From Ovis canadensis (lineage: Eukaryota; Chordata; Mammalia; Artiodactyla; Bovidae), in NCBI RefSeq assembly GCF_042477335.2, contig NC_091260.1, forward strand, positions 51,603,001-51,667,000: DNA of 64,000 nucleotides. Reading direction: 5' to 3'. The position numbers and the translations under genes are program-made. The notes under the pieces were generated by a model that saw only the letters and a program-made list of their open reading frames with translations, ran no database searches and had not been told where the DNA came from. Position 1 is the first letter of the stretch, and each line of letters opens with the position of its first letter. Positions 51,001 to 61,727 of the stretch are shown one piece after another.

Positions 51001-54000
51001 AATCACACAAAACTGCTAAAATACGTTTCTTCCTAAAGGCAGAGAGCCTAGACCAACATCTCTCTCTCCTCCTACAACTTCTGTGAAACTCCTGGTCATG
51101 AGATTACATTGTCCTATTTCACAGCAAAATGAAACCTGGAACATGTGCTTGTGTGACTTGATACTAAAATGACTCATGTTGACACACACACTGAGTGTTT
51201 GCTTCAATTTAAGGCTTTAGGGTCCCAGGCTTTCCCTCCTCAACAGACAGAACCACCCTTCTTCTGTGCTTTGTCACATGCCAGATGACTGCTGAGCACT
51301 AGGGAGATGTTCAAGAAAACAAATCTCCTTTCCTAATTGATCTTTTGGATCTCATGTCTCTTAACATCTTTAAATTGAAAACCTTTGCACTCGTATCAGT
51401 CTGCTTTTGCCTCTTACTTTATTGGCCTCTAATTTATATTTTGCCTTTTAACCAATCCTTTTGCAGTTGTTGTTGTTAAAACAAATCCTTATTTATTTAT
51501 AGATCCTAAATTTTCCTGTTTTCATTTAAACCTAGTCTGCTTATAGCTGGGACCCACTGCCTCCACTATCTTTCGTGCAGGTTGGCTAACTTTCAAGCTT
51601 CCCACACTAGACCCTCAGCTCCATGCTGGCTGCCTGCTCTATACACGTGAGAGCTGGTGAATACATGAACAGCTGCATGAAAAAAGCAGACTCTGGTTGT
51701 TGAATGAAAAGACTTTAACTTTCACTACTAATTTAGCTAGTTTTTATATCTTTAGCTTGCTGGCCAGATTTTCCATAAATTCTATCTTGAATTCTAAGCA
51801 CACACTTTATCACTGGCCTCATGTAATTCTCTGGCTTCATGAGACTACATTCCCCCTGAAGAGACACCTGGAACTGTGCCCACAGACTATTCTACCAGGT
51901 CTAAAGGCTTCTAGATTTACTACTGCATTTCTGTGATGTGACTTGAGCAAGTGGAAGGAGTTTCCAGGCTGAGAGAAACACAGGGCTCCTGAATGCCACA
52001 CTCCTTCTTGCCCTAATCTCCAGGACTTGCCACCTGCTTAGATATTCCTGTTAATAACATCAATCCTTTTACCTTTTCTAAGAAGCGTGAAAGTGTTAGT
52101 CGCTCAGTTGTCTCTGATTCTTTTGACCCCATGGACTGAAGCCCACTAGGCTCCTCTGTCCGTGGAATTCTTCAGGCAAGAATACTGGAGTGGGTAGCCA
52201 TTTCCTTCTCCACTTTTCTAAGAAAATTTTCTGTATTTCTTGATTTGAGTAAATGTCAGACTGATTTATTTTCAGATCAAAATAGGGAGCTTATTTACCT
52301 GCAAAGTGTGGTGTCATAGTTCTAGAGTTTTCTCGAAGACACTAAGCCTGGGAAAACCCACACAACTGTCTAGTTACTCCTTCCAGGGCATCACCAGGTG
52401 CCCTTACTCTTGCCTCTAGGTTAGCTGAGGCTTTCTAGGGAGACAGTAGTGTCTGCTGTTCTCAGACACAGTCTTATCCTCCCTCCAATCCAATCTCCAC
52501 ATCCTTTGGCTCTAAATGTTTTTGATAATTCTCTCCATTGTGGCCTTTGGGGGCAGCCTGAGGCTTCACGTGGGCTTCCCAGGTGGTGCAGTGGTAAAAA
52601 AAATCCGCCTGCCAGTACAGGAAATGAGGGTTGGGAAGATCCCCTGGAGGATAAAATGGCAATCCACTCCAGTATTCTTGCCTGGGAAATCCCTGGTGGG
52701 CTATGGCCCATGTGATTGCAAAGAGCCAGACACGCCTGAATGACTGATCACACAATCTTAAGATTTCACAGCTTGACCACAAGCTCTTTGTGGCCCTCAT
52801 TTCCTGGCTGGTCTGTTGCCCATTCCCTAAATAGGTCATGCAACTTCAAAATCTCAGTGTTAATTCCATTTTCTCCTGTTCCTAGAAGACTCTGCTCCTG
52901 CTTCTCTTCCTGGAAGCTTCTGTCCAGAAGTTTCCCATGGACTACACCCTTTGCTGACCCACACAGGAGCAACAACTACTTCCTCCTTGGATTCTTGTAA
53001 AAACCACGGAGCTGGGTGATATAGCTCGGCCACTACAGCCTAAACTTCCTGAATTTGTGCCCCATCTCTGAGACCAATCATTGACTCCCAGGGTCTCCAA
53101 GAGGGTGTTGAGAGGGACACTTGTCATTTTTTAGAACAAAGTTGCAGGCCTTGAAAAACTAAGCACTGCGTCTCTTGAAGAAGGAGTTGAGGGTACAGAA
53201 TTTGCTGAATAGTGTTTTCTCTGGATAGCCTCTGAGCAAAAATCAAAATAACTATGAACCGAATCTCTATAAGATATTACATCGAGTACTGATGAGCTTA
53301 CAAAGAAAAGGAGTCCTTATGGCTTAAGTGGGGACATTGGAACATTGTTAAAGTGTTCTAGCTTCAACAGACTCCAAATTGCTTGCTTTGGAGAAAGACT
53401 CTCTTTCTGATATGCTTGGCACTTGATGTTTGGACAGGATGTAACTACCCAGAGCTTACTCGGTACATAGCTGAAAGTTTTTGGTTTGGAGGCTTACAGT
53501 CCCCAGGGAGCTGCATACCTCATGGTTCAGTTCCACTTGGTGTTGTGAATTTTCTTTTTTTTTTTTCTTCTGGAATCATTCTAAGATAACCCTGTGTTCC
53601 TATGTGTTCTGTCAATTAGTCGTGTCTGATTCTGTGACCCAATGGACTGTAGCCTGCCAGGCTCCTCTGTCCATGAGATTCTCCAGGCAAGAAATCTGGA
53701 GTGGGTTGCCATACCCTTCTCCAGGGGATCTGGGGAGTTGAACCTGCATCTCCTGTGTCTCTTGCATTGCATATGTATTCTTTACCCGGTGAACCACCAG
53801 GAAAGCTCTGCAGCTACCTCTTAGGGCATGTGCACCTTCAGGATACCGGAGCTCACATTTTGCATAATAACAAGCAGAGTTTGTATCCATATTGCATAAT
53901 GTTACATATTACATAAGAATATAACATTACTGTAATTATATAATTAAGAGATAATGGCTTATATCACATCTGAATTACACATTTAGTGTGCCAGATACTT

Positions 54001-57000
54001 TTAAAGCACTTTACAAACATTAATTACTTTAATGCTCATAACAGTGAAATATCCCATTTTTCAGATGAGGAAAGTGTGACAAAAAGAGGTTAAATAATTT
54101 GCTCAAGATCATATTACAGTCATTTGACAAGAGGGGGAGTTGGAAAGAGCTGTCTGACTCTTCTTACCCATGGATGGGTCTTCTTCCTCATCCAGCCATG
54201 GGTAAGAAGTGAATTAACGTGGAGATGCTCGAGTAGGGGCTGACACATAGGGCTCGACACCATTCCAATATTGACTACTGTCATAATTCAGAAAATACCC
54301 ACAAAATCCATTCTGTGCTGGGAGTATGCTCATGGGAATGATCCTTGGGACAGGCAGTGGAAAGAAGGTCGTGAAGATTCAGGCTCTCTTACTGACTTAA
54401 GCTGCTCCTAAAATTTTAAGTATAGATCTTTGTTGGATCTTTGTTGGGTGGGAATAAAAATACTAGCATGAAAAGTCCTTTAATTATATTTTGCATAACT
54501 TTGTATGATTATCACATATAAGATCTTTTTTTTCTGGCATATTTGTGACAGTTAACTAATGATATTTTATGTCTAATTACTGCCTTTATCAAAGGAGATT
54601 TAGAAATATGACACAGGCAGAATTTGATGAGGAAAGCAGGGCTGAATAAAAGCATGACAGTATATGACACACTTTCAATTTTCCGTTATCTTCAGTAACC
54701 ACTATCTTAATGACTTAATTTTCATGTGGATAACCAGTACTCAGTAAAAACTCTTTAAGCTTTAGTTCTTTCTATTAATATTTTGATACTAGTTATTCAC
54801 AAGTATTTATTCAGTCACTTGTTTTAATGAAAGATTATCATTTCACTCAATAATTTTATTTATGTAGTATAATTAAAAGTAACAAAGTGTAACTTAATGA
54901 CATTGATAGCCCTTGTAAATTTGCTAAAATACTCTTACTATGGGCCTAGTAACATAATGATTGTTACATGCAAATATGTGTTTTTTTCCTAGAAAAGATT
55001 CATCTATTCATCATATTTTAATATATTTTAGTGAGCTTGATGCATGCATCTTAGATATAATAGGTTGCATTGGACTATATGAGATAGTATAAGAAAATGC
55101 TCACATTTCTTGGCTTAGATATAACAGCAATTTTCAAGTTGAAGCAGGAAGTTTTGTAGGAGTCCACATTTAGAAAGTTACTACTTTCAGCCAGTTGTTC
55201 TATATTTTCAAAATGGTTATCACTTCGATTAAGATGGTCTTTTGAAATTGTAGATTTTTAGGGTAAGTACCATGAGAGGTATCCTAAAAGATTTTCTAAT
55301 TCTTGAATACAACAAAAACTTCACGTAAAAGACAGATCAATGTGTATCTATTAATAATCACAAGAATGAAGAAGAAAGACTTAAGTCAGAGGATGTTTTG
55401 GGGGTCAAAGGAACTGGGAGAAAGGGTGAGTGGTAATTAACTTCTAAGATGTCATCAGAGAACCTCTAATTCTGTGACTCTGGGATACAGGAAATAGAAT
55501 GATTATTATTATTTTGTCTTACATTTTATACATGAGCAAAATGACAACAATGAGTATTATTTCTGTTGTAGACCACCCGACTCTATGCTAAGTGTTTCAC
55601 ATGAACTTGAAAAGTGCCATATGTAACATATATTTTTTCAAATAGTATGACTGAGCTAATAACAAAGAAAGGGTTTAAACTTTTTGCTTATAGACCGTAA
55701 CTCATTTTGAACCATTGAGATCTCCAAATCCCATGGTATTATATAGCTTTGTCAATTCTGTGTCAATTACAACTGTCATTCTTAAATCTGGATAATTCTC
55801 CAGCACAGGTGGTGGAGGTGGTTCCACAGAAAGAGTTGGTCTCTGTATCTGTTTTCCTGCAGTTCACACAACTGGGGAAGGAGAAGAAGAGAAGTCCCTG
55901 ACCTTTCCATGAGCATCTGTACTCAAGCCTCATAGCTCCATGGTTTCTGGTGACTGTTCCCCCAACTTTAAATATCCTCTGTATCCTTGCCATTTAGTCA
56001 CTCTTACTTCTTTCATTTCCTCCCTCCAAGCTGTTTTTCTGCAGTTTCCCTGACCAACTTCTTTGCACACTGATTCTCCCTTGTTTGCATTCTTGAGCAC
56101 TTTTTTTTTTTGTTTTGTTTTGATCAAGTTCAGATTTTGTTTTGGAAAGAACCTAAATAGAAGTTTATATTTTCTTCTTCTTTGGATGCCTTTTCAAATT
56201 ATGCTCTAAGTCCCTAGGGCAAGTGGTTTTCCTTTTACATCTACAATATATATATATATGTACATATTATATTGGAGAAGGAAATGGCAACCCACTCCAG
56301 TACTCTTGTCTGGAAAATCCCATGGACAGAGAAGCCTGGTAGACTACAGTCCATGGGATTGCAAAGAGTTGGACACAACTGAGCGACATCACTTTCATAT
56401 ATTATATATAACTATCTCCTTCCTCCTCTACCTCCCTTTCTTTCTTCTCCCTTCCTTCCTCTTCCTACCATACTTTGAGAACTGTTGTATCCTACCATAC
56501 TCTGAAAATAGACAGTGAATCAGTTGATATCTTTTGGTCCAGTTTCTAGAGTTAATCTAAGACAAACACAGGTCAAGTTATAACTGATATTTGTAATTTA
56601 TTCATTTTTTTACTTTTTGGCCACTCCTTGCAGCAGGAGTGGACCAGGGATTGAACCAGTGCCCCCTGTAGTGAAAGTGCAGAGTCAGCCACTGGACCAC
56701 TAGGGAAGTCCCTGTAATTTATTTTTAAACTTTCAGTTGAAATGCAAACTCTTGACTTTGAGGCTGGATGCAAGAATGTTTTATGGCTATCGTAATAAAT
56801 GTAAAGTCTCTTCTGAAAGGGACTATGAGTGGTTGATAATTTTCCACCTACTCAAATGTCCCCCAAAACTTTAAATTTTGACCTGCTTCCAGTCACCCTC
56901 GTTTAGGATTAAAGCAAATTATATTTTATATTTGAATTTTTGTAGCTCTGTCTTATTTTATATATAAACAATTATTTGGATAAAATGAAAAGTGAAAGCA

Positions 57001-60000
57001 ACTTGGAAGAAGGAAATATGTAATAAAAAGACATTGTAAGCCCACACAATGGCAAAGAGGCTGGAATCTGCCTGACTGAAGGACTGAAGGGATTTCATGT
57101 GCTGGCTCTATAAAATTGAGATTTTTTTTTTTTTTCTGTAGCTGCTGATGGCCATATTTTGGGGCCTTCTGCTCCCTGCTCAAATGCTGCCAACCTGAGT
57201 TGCTGTCCTCTTATATCCTGGAGGTGTAGACCCACTCAAGCTGATTAGATGAGGTGACACTTCCCAGGGTAGGGGACTACCCAGGGATACAGTGGTTACA
57301 TCTATTTCACCCACTGGGCTTAGCAAGAAAGTCTTTAGGCTTAAAGTAAAGCAATACTCTCTTGACTAATGAGATCTAATGTGGTTTTCTGGGGATACTG
57401 AAAAAAATAAGTGAAGTACAACCATTACGAAAGTAAAATTGTGTTAGTAATGGACAAAGGTCAGCTGACTATTCTCTAGGGAAAAGCAAATGATTTTCCA
57501 GTAAGTAGGAGACAGTAAGTTGGAAGACAAGCCTCTTCATGTGAGGCAACTTGGTTCAGCGAGAAGGGACAAGATCTTTGAACCTGAAGTGTCCTGAGGG
57601 CTATGTGACCATAGGCAAGTTCTCAACTGCTCTGCCACTCAGTATCCTGACCCATAAAACGGAGATGATGATCCTCCATGTTCTGTCTGAATTACGTGTG
57701 CTGTCAGTTGACGGCACTCACTGCTGAATATCTATAAGTAGAAACATCCAAAGCTTAAAAAAAAAAAAAAGCCTATGTAGGTGTTACAGAGTCATAATAA
57801 TAAAATGTGAAGGAAATCAAGAATTTGTGTGCAGAAAATAATGTGTCCACTTACATGTGAACAGATTAATTCGTCAATTGATTAAGCAAGTATGTGCTCA
57901 CAAAGGTTCTACTCTTGGTCTACAGAACATGGAAGGAAAAGGCATGCATAAATGGGAAATTCTCTACTCCCTGGTCTCCCTCCCTAGACTAGTTGGGGAA
58001 GATAGAAACATAGCTCATAATCCCAGTAAATTCCCAATGAAACTTAAACTTGAAGGATGCATGAAGGCTGCCTCTCGACTGCCAGATGAAGGAATGCTCA
58101 AGTTTGCCAAATGGCTAGCCAGGGGCAGGGAGAGCAAAGAGGAGAACTACCAGGGATGAGAGTCGCCATACCGCCAAAGTGTTAGACACTGTTTTGCTCT
58201 GTTTAATTCAGATCTCTGTTGTATGAAGCAAATACTAGATAAATTAGAATGAAGCAAGGGCTCATTTTAGCACCACACGACCCCAGAAGGCTGTCTTACT
58301 TGTGGACAGGTGATTGCCTTCCTGGTTAACCTCAAACTTTTTTTTTTTCCCTCTTTTCACAATAATCACTTTTCCTACCTTTGGGCGCTATATCTAAGAA
58401 CTGATCCCGGAGGTTGTCAAGCTGCTCGATGGTCAGGGTGCCATTTTCCTCCTTTTCCACAGGTGGAGGGCGTACCGGAGGAGGTGGATCTGGAAAGACT
58501 TTGATATCGCCATTAATGAAGAAGTCTTCTTGGTCTAAATAAAGTTCATTCTGAATTTTGGTTGATGTTTCAATGTGATAGCGAGCTACCCCAGTTAGTT
58601 TTTCCACACTGAAAATAGAAACATGAATAGGTTTATCCTCATTGAAAATACTATCAGATTAATAGTGTTTTCTTCCTAGATATACACAAAGAGTTAACAC
58701 ATTAGAAAATATAGCTAAGTTAGAAAATTCAGTCTGCATGTTTAAAAATTCTAATTTATCCTCAAGTCCATTTGTACAAAGGTAGGATAAAAATAAATAA
58801 ACATAGATTAGAAGTAAAATACATGCTCATTACAGGGCTAATAGTCTCACATTTTATTTTATTTTTTTAGTCCCACATTTTATACAAAACTGAACAAAAA
58901 GAGATTCCACTAAAATGATTTTATTAGTATTAGGCAAGATTATGTCGAGATATATTTCATTCTAAATATGGACCAGAATAAGGTTATATGACAGAAAAAC
59001 CTGTAAAATATGACTATTAGTATAACACATTTATTTGAAATGAGGACAAGTTGTATGTAAAGTGAATTAAAGTTGATAATGGATTTCAAGAAAAATGGCT
59101 TTTTTCCAACTTTATATCAAGGAGTTTGATGTTATCTAAGACCCATTTGACAGAATGGACTCTGACAAAGCCTGTTGAAATTGCTTTCCTATGTTTATGG
59201 AGAATAACGTTGTTGGTATTGTTTAGTTGTGTCTAACTCTTTTGTGACACAATGAACTGTAGCCCACCAGGCTCCTCTGTCCATGGGATTCTCCAGGCAA
59301 GAATACTGATGTGGGTTGCCGCTACCTTCTCCAGGGAATCTTTCTGACCTAGGCACTGAACCCACATCTCCTGCATTGCAGGCGGATTCTTTACCACTGA
59401 GTCATCTGGGAAACCTGGTGAATAGTAATTCCCAGCTAAATCACATGGTATAAGCAGCCACAGTTTGGAGTGACTGTGGTGCAGTGGAAAGAACCCTGGG
59501 AGCTGTGCTCTCATTGTACACCGTCTCCAGCCCTGGGTCCTTGAGTTAGTGACTTAAGCTCTCCAAATTCCTCATTTTTGCAAGGGAGCCCAAAACACAT
59601 AACTCCATACCTTATGGTTATTAATGTGAAATCACATAGGGCATGGATTTAGGCTTTCTTAGGGATTATAGTTCGGAGAAGGCAATGGCACCTCACTCCA
59701 GTACTCTTGCCTGGAAAATCCCATGGATGGAGGAGCCTGGTAGGCTACAGTCCATGGGGTTGCTAGGAGTCGGACACGACTGAGCGACTTCACTTTCACT
59801 TTTCACTTTCATGCATTGGAGAAGGAAATGGCAACCCACTCCAATGTTCTTGCCTGGAGAATCCCAGGGACAGGGAAGCCTAGTGGGCTGCTGTCGCACA
59901 GAGTTGGACATGACTGAAGCGACTTAGCAGCAGCAGGAGGGATTATAGTTATGGATCTAACTAAAGGCTACTTTAAAGGCCAGAGAAGTTTTATACAATA

Positions 60001-61690
60001 ACTAAAATATCACTGTAATACAGAAAGAATCTTATATCTTGCAATAAAGATTGAACATGGCAGAAAAGTGCATATTTAATCTGCTTGTATATAACTCAGG
60101 AACACCAAAATAAACAACAACAAAAAAATCGTATTAGTCATTTTCTTTCAAAAGACAATCTTGAATTTAATTCCAGTACACTGTATTAGTGAGGTGTTTG
60201 TGAGTGCCCATATAGTAGGTATTATCTAGGTACTTTCTGCTTGATGGTGTTTGTAGGGTGGGGCAGAGAAGGGGCACTGGGTTAGGAGGGACGCCAAATG
60301 CATGCAGAGACCCAGCCAGAACCAGGTTATCAAAATAAGTGCGCCATCTAGTGGAAGGTTATGAAGAGTACCCTCAAAAGGGTAGAGTGCAAAGAGTCGG
60401 ACATGACTGAGCAACTGAACTGAATTGAACTGAACTGAAGGAGAAATGCCAGGAGAATGAAAGTGGGATTCGAAGTTGAAAGAGATCCGTTAGGTCTCCC
60501 TATTAATTTTTTCTTGCCACTGGAGGATTTTTGCAAGAACCAAAAACTAACAGCATAGCTGAACAGTACTAGGTTTTCATTTCTTGTGGCCATATTCAGG
60601 TATCAGAGAGAGACGCACACATACAACCCATCTGAGAAATATGCACCTGTCAGATAAAAGTCAGCATTTACACTTAGTGACCACAAGGATGGGCGCTGCG
60701 AACCCTAAGAATGAATAAGATATGCTTTCATTTGTAAGTGGCAGGCAGAGATGAGGACTGTACATCACTGTTCTATGAGTAACTGTCTAATTATTTTAAG
60801 CATTATGGCAATGAGGTGACCAGGCTGAGGGGTATGTGTGTGCATGTGTGTGTGTGTGTGAGAGAGAGAAACTTAGATACAAACAATGAAGCTGAGGATT
60901 TTACAACAGAACTTTCACAATGAGGCAAGAACTGGAGAAAACAAACCATACTAACCATCTTCTAGCTGGCTCACGTTGCTTCTAAGAACACTTGCCGTTT
61001 GTATTCTATGTATGCCGTGACTTACAACTTATCAGTAAATGTTTATTGAAAACTGTGGTGTGGCCCAGAATCTAGCAGAAACCTCTAGAAGAGCCTGGTT
61101 GGAGTGTTTTCTTTTACAGATGAGGCTTGTGGGGTTGGAAGTGATTAGGCGTGCTGTAATTTGTGGACAAGGAGAGAGTCCCCATCTCTTGGTCTCCTGA
61201 CTGTTGAGGGCATTTCTGCTCTGCTGAGTTGCTTTCTTACACCTTTCAGGGGAGAATTAAGAGGATGAGATGTTCCCTAAGGACCTGTACCTCCCCATAA
61301 AGAACAATGATCGGTCACAGGTCTGTTTCTGCTCTAGACTACAGTTCTGTTCCTCACTACAAATGAGGATCTAAAAAGCCTGTAGAATCTAACAGAAAAG
61401 TAAACTGGCTGTCACGAGGGAATCAGCCTAACGGGGAAAGCATTCCTCTAAATGCCTTCTCCATCTCCCGCTCACTGGCCCTGACTAATAAGATGCCTGG
61501 CATTAGAAAGATATGAAATTTTATATCATGTCTAAAGAATAATTTTAAATTGCTTATATGCTTACCTGGTACACTAAGGTCCTCATGGAGCAGTGTGAGA
61601 ACCAAACTATCATAAATAATGTGTAGTAGTGCCCTTTGATACATGACTTAACTATGGTTAAAAAGAAGCAACACAAGCGTATAGGTGATT

Positions 61691-61727
<37 letters not shown>

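Larger units (their letters stand above)
45527..58378 (-). other. SPEF2: SPEF2 intron hosting the nested hAT-like gene
   Basis: About 12.9 kb, the largest intron in the window. Bases 45527-47160 are AT-rich with no assignment. 47486-50055 is the nested gene. 50800-52080, 54170-56270 and 56720-57560 have no recognised content. The open frame at 57857-58159 was considered and rejected. Confidence 0.75.

Noticed and set aside
57857..58159. 100-codon plus-strand frame upstream of a SPEF2 exon
   Set aside because: It is antisense to SPEF2 with no domain. The repeated SRLPDEG and [10 protein letters not shown] style looks like old repeat or chance reading.
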